The notes under the pieces were generated by a model. It did not search any database. It was not told where the DNA came from and was given only the letters and a program-made list of their open reading frames with translations. The translations under genes and the position numbers were made by a program. A stretch of 29,095 bases of DNA from Azolla pinnata. Lineage: Eukaryota > Streptophyta > Polypodiopsida > Salviniales > Salviniaceae. This document shows, in pieces, positions 11,684 through 25,600 of this stretch (its first letter is position 1; each line of letters starts with the position of its first letter). The stretch spans positions 1 to 29,095 of the forward strand of contig JBBBWG010004836.1 of NCBI GenBank assembly GCA_037176905.1, in the 5' to 3' direction.

Positions 11684-12363
11684 AACCCCTCAGCTTTTAT
11701 TGACGCTTCAGTCTTTCGGGTTGGAAATTGTTATTCCTCAACACAAATGAACTGCCTATGTATGTATATTCGACTTATGAGAGGGTTTTAAGCCTGACCC
11801 TCACACTGTTTTGGTTCTATTGACTGCAATCATGGGAGAGTCCCTTGCTCTTCCCCACTCCCTTTCGCGATGTTGAATATGCTCAATAAGCTCCTAACCT
11901 TTTGCAGTTGTATACATAGGTTCATGCTGAAACTTTTATTCAGATGTGGGCACTTCTCTTGCACTGGGGAGTGCTGAAATTCAGATTTGAATCGGACATC
12001 GAAACGCTTCAGGAAAGAAGGCATGCTGTGTAGTCTAATACAAGTTTTAATTTCATTGAATTAGTGGAATGACAATTGCAGTGCTGTAGTCTAGCTCAAC
12101 TGTTTAAGGTTGAAAAGCTCTTTTCTCGTGCCCACTTGAATTCGAAGCAAAATGACTCAGCTATGTTGGTGGATATGTAAGAATGGGGCTATGGTGTTTT
12201 GAACCTCAAGCATTTCGTACCTAGGAAACCTAGATAGTTGATGCTCATAAAGTGTGGGGTAGTTGAGGTCTGCAAGTAAATCTCAAGCAAAAGCCACTTT
12301 GAATGATTGACGAATAGTATTATCGGCTTTGAAGAGTGTTGGAGTAAAGCTCTTGGCCTTGAT

Positions 12364-12398
12364 ATATCTATCTATCTATATCTATCTATCTATCTATA
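12364..12398 (+). repeat. (TATC)n microsatellite
   Basis: Tetranucleotide TATC units interrupted twice by TATA. It reads as GATA on the other strand, the same motif class as the array at 25461-25600. Confidence 0.9.
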
Positions 12399-12982
12399 TG
12401 AAGCCCGACCAAGAAGCTTTGTCAGATGCCGAAATGCGATTTCTTTTTTTTGTTTTTTCGCCCTTCTGCACACGCTGTCTACGCCGAGATCTGATACGGT
12501 GATACATACTCGTCAAGCATCGCTCTACCAACGACAACTTGCCCAAGATCAGGCACACACTTTGCAAGCAAACTCCACCTTTGTGCTGCGGGTAGGAGAT
12601 TTTGGAGAACATGATAAGAATTAAGATGGGACAATTTGGTCTTTCAAGTCTAAGAAAGAAAACCCGTCACAAATATACATAGATATACATGTAGTTATAT
12701 ACATATATCTATGTTATGTATGTGTGTGAAGAGGGCGCAGCTTTTCCTATCCTAACCAACAAACGCACACTTCACTTCCCCCTTTTGTTCCTGTGAAACT
12801 GCACGAACACAGACGCAAAAATCGCAGACGACAGCGACAGGTGGGGGGAATTCGTTCATCGCTCCCTTCTGCTTCTGCTTCTTCTGCTGCTTCTTCTTCT
12901 TCTTCTGTGGATTCGGATCTTGTCTCTCGCGGTTTCTTCTTTCTCACACACTTCTGCGCCTTCTATATGACAGCGGCAGTAT

Positions 12983-13003
12983 AGCAGCAGCAGCAGCAGC
13001 AGC
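12983..13003 (+). repeat. (AGC)7 microsatellite in LC8 5' UTR
   Basis: Seven uninterrupted AGC units end 15 bp before the LC8 start codon, so they are almost certainly transcribed in the 5' leader and are likely to vary in length between individuals. Confidence 0.85.
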
Positions 13004-13018
13004 TTTGGCAGGGTTGCG

Positions 13019-15125
<2,107 letters not shown>

Positions 15126-16806
15126 TGAAGGAAGCGTGATCAATAGCCCTTGTATACTTGCATCCTAAAATTTTTGGAGGTTTTGCAAGCACACCGTAGA
15201 TTATAAGGAACTTTTCCCTTAATAACTTGACATCCTATCCAAACATCTCCATGTAACAGCCATCAGAAGACTCGTGGAGCAACCATAGTTTACATTTCCG
15301 AAGAAGAGAATTAGTCTGTTTTAGTTAGGTCTTATCTTAGCTAACAACCTATGTGTTCATCTGTATGTTTTGTGGAAATAATGAATGCGTGTGATTCAGT
15401 TAAGCACATAATAAAAGTTGGGTAATTAAGCTAAATATTTTTCATCAATTGGGCAATCCTTGTAGAAAAGAGCCAATTCCCATCCCTTGAGGAGCGCACA
15501 AAACGTTCACCCCGTCTAATTATTTTGTCATCTTAATGCTGTAGAAATGGAATCATGGACATTTCAGTATATGTTTTTGCTATTGTAGAGTTCAATTTCA
15601 ATCCATAGAAGGTGTGAATGTTGTTACCAACCAACGAAGCTAGAATAGAAACCATGCAGCTGTCTCACACCATGATGTGGCAAAAGACTGCATTCAAGCC
15701 AAGAGGTTGAGGGTGCGATTAGATTTGATTGGCATCAGTGCTACCAACTTGAGCAAGGCTTTGCCAAACACATTCGTGCTAAAGTTTAGCTTGCGATATT
15801 GTGTTGGACATTTGCAGATGATGAGAGTCATTGCTAAGCATGATTTGGAAATGGAATCGTACCAGATGGGCTTTGAGTGTTGGAATATCAGTAATTGCAC
15901 AGCGTAAAACTAAATGCAAACATTTCAAAAATTGATTAATCGAGAGTAACAAAAAGAATATGGATCATGGAGTGGTAGCGTTTAGTAATAGTGGAAAATC
16001 AATTGCATATTCAACCTCGATACATAAGGGATTTAAGTTTGGAGGAACCACTTCAACAACTTCTTGGTGGTAGATTGGGAATAGAGTTTTCTTGAATAAT
16101 GTACCACAACTTTTGCATTGGAGTCATTCTAGTTTTGGTTTCATCATAGGGGTCAGATCAGAGTCCAAGACACCATGTTGGGCATACTAGCGACAACAAT
16201 GGGTGTTCAATGTACTAGGCAAGATCGTGTGCTCGCAAATGTCATGCCAACAGTTGTTCTGTTTACTATATGCAATTGTGACATCTCGATGAATGGAGTG
16301 GGACTCATGCCAAGCACTCTTGGCTCCCTTGATTGGCGTGGTTTTACCGAAGCATAAGAATTGTTGGGGTCTTATTCCTTGGGAAAGATGAAAGCAAGAT
16401 GGGTGTTATTGGTGTGGAATGTACTTCTTTTGTTCGTTACAACCGGAAAAAGAGTACGTCGATGCTCTGACGCTCAGGATGCATCTACTGAGGTTTTCGA
16501 TTGAGAACCGAAAAGACTCGCTCTGAACTGTGTTTTTTTTTGTTTTTTGCAACGGATGAAACTCGGATTTGATTCTAATTTCATATTCAACAAATCTGTT
16601 GCCATAATCTGAGAAGGTTCTTGTTGCGGCAAAACTCTGTGATCTCTCTACCCATCAATTAATATTTGGAGGAGGGGGGCATTTTGGGAGGAAATAAAGA
16701 AAACGGAAGGGTATGGTGCAAATATACGAAGTTCGTGTTTTGTCATGTCGAAGACTGAAGGAAAACACTTGGGACTGAAGTTTGCAGAGGAAGCAAGTGT
16801 TTGTTC
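15126..16806. other. Intergenic region between LC8 and phosphatidylserine decarboxylase genes
   Basis: It holds the LC8 3' UTR and the PSD promoter. Open frames at 15677-15907 and 16175-16357 encode nothing I recognise and lack supporting signals. The stretch from about 15600 to 16380 could be decayed mobile DNA, but I see no terminal repeats or protein motifs. Confidence 0.5.
15410..15415 (+). promoter_or_regulatory. Candidate polyadenylation signal AATAAA of LC8 gene
   Basis: AATAAA lies about 285 bp after the LC8 stop. A 3' UTR of that length is normal for plants, but no cDNA evidence is available. Confidence 0.35.
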
Positions 16807-19800
16807 ATGGCGTTTCTGCTGAAGAAGAGGAACGCGTGGCGGCCAAAGCGATGGCCTTTCTACCCTGCTCCGAACCACAGTCCACCCCTCAATTTTAGCT
16901 TGAGGAAAGGTGCCTCTCCAGCCTCTTCTGCTTCCGATGGTGCCCGCTATGACCATGGACAGTCTCATCAAAACCAAGGTTACTGGCCTTTTCGTTCTCA
17001 ATGCTTTCTTCTTCTCTCCTATGTTTGTTTGTATACAACAGAAGTTTTTGGATGTTTTCGAGCATATGCATTAGGATGGCTAACAGAATGTGTTTGCTAA
17101 CATGGACATTTCCACGGACATTGAAGATATAGTATGGAGAGACAAAGTTACTAATCTCTGATTTCTTCTATCTGATGTGTATTGTGTATAAACTAATAAT
17201 TTTCCTCTTTATTTGTTTAGGGGAATTCGATTATCAGAATGGGATAGAATGTATATGTTGGGGAGAGAGTTCCTTCATCCCATGTTTCAGAGTTCCCTAA
17301 TCACCTGTCTAAATCTTTTGGACTTCCTGGCAGAAAATGACTATCGAAGACGAAAAAACGACAAAAAGATGTTATTTTTTCCATAATTACTTGTGGTCAT
17401 TTGTTTGCGATGCACCAGAGTCAGCTTGGACACTAGAAATCACGATCACGAATATGGAAATCACAAGAAAATTAACATTACTCTAGTTTATGTGTTAGGT
17501 ATCATGTTCAAATGAGACATAATTGGGTGCTGTGCGAAGAAAGGCATAATATTTGGTCAGATGATTATAGCCCTAGGATCTAAATCATCCTTATACACTA
17601 CGCTGAACTCAAGTAATATCCAGTTTCTCATAACAAATCCCCATATCAATGATTTGTTAGGTTATAATGTTTAGGGAACAGATTTTTGCTTCCTGGGGCA
17701 ACAATTGCGACAATATTTATGCTTGGGGGATTGCATGCAAGGCGCCTCTATGATGACCATAAGGTAAGGATGAATTGTGATGAATTGTCTTGATATATGC
17801 ATTGCGTGTAGTTTTCCTCATCCTGAATTGACACTGACACTGGCAGGCAGAGAAAGCGAGACAACATAACATTGAACGTGAATTTGAGCCTGACGCAAAG
17901 GTATTTGATTGATTCTGTATATTCTTGAGTATCGCTGCCTTCGTTACGATAAGTAAGCTACTACTAGGCAATACATGTATGCTGAAGTAATATTTTGATG
18001 ATAAGCCTCTTTAAATAACTTACATTCTAAGGTCACATTGGACTTTCTTCCAAATTCTGTTTTCTTTTCTATCATAGGCTGCATTTCTCCAGATTCTTCC
18101 ATTACGACTGATTTCAAGAACATTTGGCTTATTGACGTCAGTGGTTAGTATTCTTATTTTCTCCACATGGATTCATGAAACATAGTTTAAAATTACATTG
18201 TTTCCTCGGTTTGATATCATAGGAACTTCCAATCTGGGTTCGTCCATATGTTTACAAGGGGTATGCAAGAGCTTTTCATGCAAGTATGATTTCTTTGAGC
18301 CCTGATATCTTTCCATGAATTACGTGAAATTCTATTTTGTTTTCTTGAGTGTAGGCCTCAAATGTTAAAACACTTAATTATTGCATGGTTACTTCTATTA
18401 ATACTGTAAATATGTGGTGCTCTTGCAGATTTAGAAGAGGCTGGTGAAGACTTAGAGAATTACGCATCTCTTAGAAACTTTTTTGGGAGGAAATTGAGAG
18501 AAGGCTGCAGACCAATCGAACCAAATGCTTTCTGTTTGGTATGATAAATTTTTCCTTGTGCAGCTGCCACATTAGATGGATCAAATTTGAAAAAAGAAAT
18601 ATAGCTTTTTTGTTCCAGTCACCTACCAATATGAATAACTTTGTTCAAGATATGAAGTTCCATTTTAGTACCTAAAATAGTCCTATTTTTATTATGTTTT
18701 CATTGCAAAGGAGATTTCTGTCAAATATTTGGTTGCTATTTAGTTTGGGATTATCTCGGTAACATATCTCTATACAATTCCAAGGTTATAGCCATAACAA
18801 ATATAGATTCACAGTAGATTTTAGATTCATGAGTGTAACAATTCTACATCTACAGAAGATTTTTAAATTATAGCCTGAGCATCCTAATCCTGTGAAGGAA
18901 AACTATGCATGTGCAGAGGCTTAATGAAAGGCAACTAGGTTCACCGATTCAGATCGTTATCTATTCAAATTAAGGTTTTGCGTTTTCAGATTCTTTTCAT
19001 GGATGGTCGTCTCTCGCCTAATCTTTCATGTGAACTTGTAGGTTAGTCCAGTGGATGGTGTGGTATTACAGTATGGTCAGGTCACTGGACCTGGTCTGTC
19101 CATACAACAAGTAAAGGGATGTTCATATTCTGTATATTCACTGCTTGGAACAGAACCACGGGTTTTACCTTCAATTTTGCAAACTCCTGCAACTGAACCT
19201 ACGCAAGTGTAATGATGCTTTTGTGATTCTTATTCCTGGTTATATCATTTCTGAACTTTTCCATGTGGTTCCCAAGCTTTTGTGAGTACCCCCTACATGT
19301 TTAGCAAGATTTTTCTATATCATCTGGGGCTTCTCATGGAGAGGCAGTTATATCTTAAATGTGTTGAAAAGCAGGCATCTATGTACAATTCTGCATCGGC
19401 TATGTTATCATGGAATAGATAATATAGCTCCCTAGATGTTGATTCATGTTGTTTTTGAGGTATACACTTCAATCAAACTGGAAACTGACATTTGTGTTGT
19501 GGGGGCAGTGGGCTTTTTTATTGTGTTCTGTATCTTGGACCTGGTGACTACCATAGAGTGCATTCACCAACAGATTGGCAGGTTCTTTACCGTCGCCATT
19601 TTTCTGGTAATTCTACCTTACCTTTTCAAAGTTACAATTGATGATGAAAATTGCCTTATTCTATCATCAGCAAGTACGCAGGCTGGATAATCCAGAAAAA
19701 ATTAATTATCTTTGATGCTTATTGAATATATCAATGTTTTCAAGGGAGATTGTATCCTGTAAATGAACGTGCAGCCCGGACGATAAGCAATCTGTATACT

Positions 19801-20931
19801 GGAAATGAAAGAGTAAGCTTCAGAGCTGGTAACTTTTTCTTCATTTAAAATTAAAGGACAGAAGTTTGTTAGACTCCAGCATTGAAAATGTGTAAATTTC
19901 CTAGAGACGGCTTCAAAACTTTTCTTACTCCCCATTCCTCAATGGTGTCACATTCCCCATTGTAATGACAATCTCTGATGGAAGACAATTACACAGACGG
20001 AACATGGAGATTCTCTGATAGGTGAAAATCAAAAGGAACCAAGTGGAACGTACGAGATTGCAACATAAAACTCTACGGTCCCCTCTGCAAATCCATATCC
20101 ACAAACATCTATTGATATGCCTTTGCACCAGATGACTCTCATGAACTTTCAGGATATATTGTGTCTCTGATCATGGTGTCATCAGTAGATTCAGTAGCGT
20201 CTTTACTACTGATCATTTGTTTTACTTAAAGAATGACAGAAACTTCTCCATGCACCGTTTTGATTAAACTAGTCTAATCTGACTTAATATTAGGTTGTAC
20301 TTGAAGGCATCTGGAAGAAAGGATTCATGGCACTTGTTGCTGTTGGTGCAACTAATGTTGGTTCTATAGAGGTGAATGTGTTTGAATGCTTTTACTCGGA
20401 TTGTGCTGTATTTATACAGTTTCTATTATCTAATGCACGTGGGGTGTGCTGCAGCTCGAAACTGAACCTGACTTCATTACCAACCATGCAAGGGCAATTT
20501 CCAGTAAGCCAGGATTTTCAAGTGTGAAGGCCTATGGAGACGGGGGGATTGGTATTCCAATCCGCAAAGGTGATGAGGTATTTTTCAGTGGATATTTTTT
20601 CCTGTGGATATTCAGTTTTGAAAGAAGCTTCAACAACCGAAGACAACTTGTACTTAAGTGCTATTGCATTTTGCATGATTTATAAACAAAGAGTGTAGAT
20701 GTTCCTCTGCATGATTTTGTGTAACATGTGAGGGGCCACTACACTTTGCTGTTAATGAGCAACTCTTCACAGGTGGCACGTTTCAACATGGGCTCTACGG
20801 TGATACTTGTATTTGAGGCCCCACTTTTCAAGGGAATAGATGATGGAAAGGGAAAATCCGGGTTTTCATTTTCTGTGAAGAAAGCAGAGAGAGTCAAAAT
20901 GGGACAGGCGATAGGAAAGTGGGAAGGTTAA
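16807..20931 (+). CDS. PSD1: Phosphatidylserine decarboxylase proenzyme, mitochondrial type
   Basis: It decarboxylates phosphatidylserine to phosphatidylethanolamine at the mitochondrial inner membrane, using a self-made pyruvoyl group. Exons: 16807-16978, 17675-17763, 17847-17900, 18078-18143, 18223-18283, 18429-18538, 19042-19208, 19509-19606, 19745-19812, 20294-20371, 20455-20577, 20773-20931. All are GT-AG and phase-consistent, giving 414 residues. Residues 1-57 are basic and Ser-rich, like a mitochondrial presequence. One hydrophobic segment (about 61-77) precedes HARRLYDD. The catalytic triad is visible: Asp189 in SPVDG, His258 in YHRVHSP (His255 is also present) and Ser370 in MGST. Cleavage at Gly369-Ser370 would give a long beta and a short alpha chain (about 45 residues). 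The linker before GLFYCVLYL is short compared with the plant proteins I recall. Exon 7 must end at 19208, using GTAATG as donor, just before a stop. Confidence 0.93.
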
Positions 20932-21710
20932 AGAGAGATTACTATCACAATGTGGAATGCAGAATTCAACTCCAGAAGCAATGGGTATGCTCTCATCAAC
21001 CTGGGGCAATGTTGTGGGTGCACTAGGCAACTTCAGAAGCCATAGATTTTGGATGAATCCTTGTCTACAACATATATACAAGATTGTTGTTGCATTGCTC
21101 ATCAAGATATGCAATCCAATGTATCATAACAAGCTTGTGGGTTTACCCGTCCTCGATAGATGTCATACTTGCAGGAGCACTGCTTCACACATGGCTGATG
21201 GTTGTCCACCAAATTGATCATTTAATGAGACTTTTCACAGCCAAGCAAGAGGTATAGATCAGTTTTCCACCACAATGGACATCGGCTGGAGAATCCCCAA
21301 AACTATCCCCGTTGTGAAGAACAGTGAACAATCACATTCATGAGCTATTTAATCTATTTCCATTTGCTGAATATTCTTATTAGTTTCAAGTATCAGGATT
21401 GCAAGTATTTGTACCACAACATTTCAGTCGATAATGTTAATGTGGTCCTATTGATCATTCTTTCTGGTGCATACATTCTTGGTTTGGTAATAGGCTATAA
21501 CATGGTAGCAGCTCAATTTGAAAGTGTATTATTCTCATTAAGTTATGTAAGAACATTCTAGACAACAGATTTGTTGTTAAAATGGATTGTGAAGGTTCCC
21601 ACAAACTCGATGAATTTAGAAACAGAATACGTTATTAAGAACATAATGAAGAAGAGGCAAGCTCAGAAGCTCAGACACTCTTCCATCTCTTTCTTTTGTG
21701 CTCTTAATAA
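20932..21710. other. Convergent intergenic region between PSD and the DUF1995-like gene
   Basis: The 779 bp between two facing stop codons must contain both 3' UTRs. I see no gene; the hydrophobic open frame at 21340-21561 is AT-rich and has no recognisable motifs. Confidence 0.55.
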
Positions 21711-24700
21711 TTACACTTTACCTTCTTGTTTCTGAGCATCCCTAAGCCTTTGCTTTAGTGTCTCTACTTTACCAGAACTGGGCAGGTCAAGTGCCATTAG
21801 AGCCCTTCGCAATTCAGATTTGTCCATAGCATCAATCTCATCGTTAGTCAGGGGCTCTGATAAGGATCGAGGGAGAGGAGGAGGTGCTGGTTCTGAGCCA
21901 CCCAACATTCTTGGAGCTGCTTTCCATGGAATAGTCTTCCTGGCCTACGAAAGTTCAATAATTTCTTGTGTGAGATGATTATGGTTACGTGTGTTTAGTA
22001 TGCCACCATATCTTGCACTTAACCTTACGATAAAACATACCTCAGTCACAAGGTCCTCGAGCTCCTTGTAAGTAGGCTGCTGAGATTGCAGTCCAATCAA
22101 GTCACTCTGACCATCCCAAGCCATCAAGTATACCTTCATCAATGTACAACAAAACCATAAAACTGCAGTTAATAGAACAAAATCTGGTAAATAAGTTTTA
22201 CTTTTCCAAGATTGCATTCCCAAAAACTTGTGAAGTACAGCATGATTACATCGATACTTCTTTCACCATTGTCTCTTCAAGGTCATGCATGCGCTGAAGC
22301 TGAATCTCCTGGGGCAATGGACTTTAAATGCTCCTACCAAACTAACCACAGTACGCATGTATGTCTTTCACTTGAAACCACGACATGTAGATTATTACTA
22401 CTGGATTTCCTAGAGACCCAATATAGTTACTCTGACTTGCATCTTTATGTACAAAGCATGCTTTAACATACAGAAATTCCAGAATCGTTGCTTACATGCC
22501 AGTCCTCATCAAAACACTTGAGCAGCCGTACAACCCCACCAGATCCAGACACTACATTAGAGGCTTCTCCTACACGCAGCTCCAGTAGTGAGTATGTTTG
22601 TTCAAATGTTCCCAAAAATTCCTCAGCTTGTCTATTGAAATTTGTGGTTCAGAAACAGCAAAAAGGTGAAGTGAGGTACTTACATAAAACAATTTTTAAA
22701 AATGCGAAGGAAGGTGTTTATACCTGCCTTTTCCAAGGCCCAAATCCAAAATCTGAGACAACTTGGCCTGAAGAACGCCACTGAGGATTAACCAAAAATG
22801 TAGGTCTTGATTGATCAGTTTTTAGAAGCGATTTGATCTGCCACGTCACAGTTCGAATGATTTAAGTTGAGCCATGGTTTCCGTGAATACTATCTTGGCA
22901 ATCTTTAAGGTTTCCCACTACATGCAATTACAAGAAGAACCTGTCTCGCATGAGTTGAATTCCTATCCAATCAAAGTTTTAATATACCCATGTACAAGTA
23001 TGATTAGAGTCTGTGCAATAGATAGTAGCACATATGTTAATCAAATTCTTTATCGAAGTTAACAAAAACTCTAAAGTAGCAATACAACAATGTCGAGACC
23101 CCAACCAGTCTCACCAATCTAATGCCCCATATTTTTGTCAATCTTCCACCCTTGTCAATTCTAGAAAGCACCCAAGTGGTTTCCGACGTAGTACATAATG
23201 CAATAAGTGAAAGCATTTAGAAAATAACAGCACTTGGAGCCATTTGTATATTCTGGGGTTTCCCTTAAAAACGAATTTGCTTACTTGGTTTAATGTCTCA
23301 GCTATCGGGAAAACAACTGCTGCAATTGATTTGTCAGCAGGATATAGAACAGCAACAGGATCCATTTCATTTTCAACTTCACCAATACGTTTTAATAACA
23401 CTTCACCATTGCCACTATCATAAGCCAGCTTCTTTATAATCAACGTAGTCACTTTACAACAAGCCATGAATTCATCTTTTATGCTACACGGATAATCCCT
23501 GTTGCAAAAGATAGACTTGAAATCAAGAAAGCATCAAAGGTTCATGATTGTGGGTCAAACATAATGTATAATCTTCCTAGAATGAAACAGTCGAACATAA
23601 ATATCTAGCTGATGCAAGTTAGTAATAAAATAAAAGAAACATGAGAGGTCAACAGCTGCAAGTTCCAATCTGAGATCTCCATGGAATGAAAAGAGAATCG
23701 AAGAAATAAATATCAAGAAGTGAATTTGATATCCCAAATTATACTTCTCGATTCCCCCACAAGGTCTTTTTATATACTTATTTAATGCTAATTTAGAAGA
23801 CTGACAGAATTCAGCAACAGGGTAACCTAATTTGCATGTCTCAACCATGCTTTTGAGGAGAACATTTTCATCAGTATTTGTCCCACTCCCTGTAATCACG
23901 CTATGTTGATTTTGTTTATTTTCTATGCCATGAACTTTCCAACTTCACTTTCAATCAGTGAGATTTGGTCTTAGGGTGGATTATGATTTCTTACTTGTTG
24001 GATGTGATTCAAACTACTTTTACGATTGTCGTAATCTCACCCTGTGTTTTTTCTGAGTTAAATGCGATGCAGGAAAGTAATACTAGGGTGCAATCCCTTG
24101 GATTTAAAGTGCTTGCTGAACTTCTCCTACTCGTTAAAAACCAAGACTCATGTGTTTGAGTCAGCATGATCGAATAAGCGAAGGTTTGCAGTACATACTG
24201 CTAGAGACTGTTGCTGTTTAAAAGGTGCAGAGCAGCATGAGGAGTTACAATGCCATGTCTACTCTCGTACAAGTTGGTGACTGTGTATCCCAATAGATAC
24301 ATATTTGTGATTGTGATGTAGCCATTGCTCACTCTCTATCGCTTACATTTTCATGAACGCCAAGCGCTTATTGTTTTTTCTGATCATTTCCGTTGAACAG
24401 TTCTTCAAGGAATAAACAAACTCCCATAGAGTTTTACGGATAAAGTTTTCTTACTAGGTTCCTGATCATGATTCATTCACTTCCCTCTAATTTCCCATTA
24501 TATCATGCACGAAGAATGGATGTTGGCCAACGATATATCTGCAAACCTTTCTTCAAATACAGGATCACCATGCCCCAAACTTAACAGAGTGACATAAAAA
24601 TATGAAATTTTCTACTACATTTGGCCAGTGTGATATCATAATGATGCACTCTGCGAATAAGAGTATGAAGACGAGGTTGACAAAAGAATCAAAGAAATAC

Positions 24701-25252
24701 CGCGGTTCAGTGTCCAAGAAGTTGAATTGTCTCTGATCAACAGGGAGCAAGATCTGAAGAGCTTGTCTGCTCTTTCCAGCCTCCAGGCCTCTCTTTATAG
24801 CAAGCCGAGCCTACAGAAAATATACAAGCAGAAGAAGAAGAAGAAGAAGAAGCAGAAGACGGAGAAAGAAAGAGCAGAAAGTAAGCAAAAGCTGAAGAAC
24901 AAGAAGGGAAGGCAAGAAGGCAATAGAAACGAGCAACGGAAAGAAAAGAAGACAAGGGAAGGGGGGTTCGCGATGCAGCAGATTTTACCTGCTCGACGAC
25001 ATCTTCGACGGTCTGAGGATTGGAGGATGTAGGGGTGAGCGCGGATGAAAAGACGGCGAGACGGCGGCGCACAAAGCAGTGAATCTTGCTGCTGCTGCTG
25101 CTCCGAGGAAACGGAGGATGGCGAGGATGGTGGAGGCGGACGGAGCGCTTCCCGGATGTCGTCCGCACAGGAAAGAAGGAAGCAGAAGCGGAAGCGGAAG
25201 CAGACGCGGAAGCAGAAGCGGACAGGCGCGGAGATGGTGCGACGGAGGCCAT
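21711..25252 (-). CDS. DUF1995-like protein with C-terminal SAP-like motif, probably plastid-targeted
   Basis: Biochemical function is not known to me; DUF1995 proteins include plastid factors such as LPA3. Exons in transcript order: 25252-24989, 24810-24701, 23498-23285, 22837-22724, 22621-22496, 22133-22041, 21944-21711 (384 residues). Residues 1-60 are rich in Ser, Ala and Arg with almost no acidic residues, including a (Ser-Ala)7 run, typical of a chloroplast transit peptide. The body starts at TVEDVVEQARLAIKRGLEAG and continues QILLPVDQRQF, DEDPVAVLYP-like text (seen as MDPVAVLYPADKS) and LVNPQWRSSGQVVSDFGFG, which is DUF1995-like in layout. Residues about 343-376 (DKSELRRALMALDL then SGKVETLKQRL) fit a SAP helix-extension-helix, often nucleic-acid binding. 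The exon 4/5 junction is uncertain: a GC-AG intron (exon 4 to 22728, exon 5 from 22631) would give 386 residues reading KRQAEEFLG. The family call is from pattern memory only. Confidence 0.78.
25175..25225 (-). repeat. Hexanucleotide-type repeat encoding (Ser-Ala)n in the transit peptide
   Basis: On the + strand, GAAGCG/GAAGCA units repeat imperfectly. On the coding (-) strand they are Ser and Ala codons at residues 11-25. The run probably varies in length and sits where sequence is loosely constrained. Confidence 0.8.
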
Positions 25253-25336
25253 GGAAGGAAGCGAAGTGCAGAAGCTTGGAGTTCACGATAAGCCACTTGT
25301 CGCTTCTTTGTTTTCCGGTTGTTCTATCAAAAGTGG

Positions 25337-25426
25337 CCATGGGTTCGAATCCTGCTGCCCGCACTGGAATTACATGAGAATATAACACAATACTATCTTA
25401 ACCAATTCAGACCATGGGTTCGAATC
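25337..25426 (+). repeat. Two CCATGGGTTCGAATC motifs, B-box-like (possible SINE relic)
   Basis: An identical 15-mer occurs at 25337-25351 and 25412-25426, 75 bp apart. GGTTCGAATC matches the RNA polymerase III B box (GGTTCGANNCC) except near its 3' end in the second copy. The flanking bases do not form a proper tRNA T stem, so neither is a tRNA gene. Confidence 0.35.
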
Positions 25427-25460
25427 TCACCATAACCATTTCTGTTTCTATATATATGTA

Positions 25461-25600
25461 TATAGATAGATAGATAGATGGATAGATAGATATAAGTAGC
25501 CAATCGGAGATATAGACAGAGGATAGATAGATAGATATAAGTAGCCAATCGGAGATATAGACAGATGGATAGATAGATAGATACAAGTAGCCAATCGGGG
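25461..25600 (+). repeat. GATA-rich minisatellite, ~45-bp unit, three copies
   Basis: Each unit has a GATAGATAGATA run followed by AAGTAGCCAATCGG. The anchor occurs at 25494, 25539 and 25585, spaced 45 and 46 bp; AGATATAGACAGA separates units 1 and 2 and units 2 and 3. The array appears to be a GATA microsatellite that was captured into a larger tandem duplication. Confidence 0.9.

Larger units (their letters stand above)
11684..13018. other. Intergenic region between kinesin-14 and LC8 genes
   Basis: It contains the kinesin 3' UTR and the LC8 promoter and 5' UTR. No gene is supported. It carries a TATC microsatellite (12364-12398), a TA/CA-rich alternating stretch at about 12672-12727, pyrimidine-rich CTTCTG repeats at about 12865-12907, and an AGC run just before the LC8 start. 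Confidence 0.6.

Noticed and set aside
12364..12398. CRISPR-like or regulatory array at the TATC repeats
   Set aside because: These are plain tetranucleotide repeats without spacers, as expected in plant intergenic DNA.
15600..16380. A retrotransposon or hypothetical gene in the LC8-PSD gap
   Set aside because: The short frames show no reverse transcriptase, integrase or gag motifs, and no terminal repeats were visible, so I left it as unannotated intergenic DNA.
21340..21561. A small membrane protein frame of 73 codons
   Set aside because: Hydrophobicity follows from AT-rich codons; it lies in the 3' regions of two convergent genes and has no recognisable motifs.
24737..25388. Long overlapping frames around the DUF1995-like first exon on both strands
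   Set aside because: They come from the GAA/CTT and GAAGCG low-complexity repeats. Only the frame starting at 25252 splices into the downstream exons.
25330..25430. A tRNA gene suggested by GGTTCGAATC
   Set aside because: The bases beside the loop do not pair into a T stem, and I found no anticodon arm or acceptor stem at the right distance.
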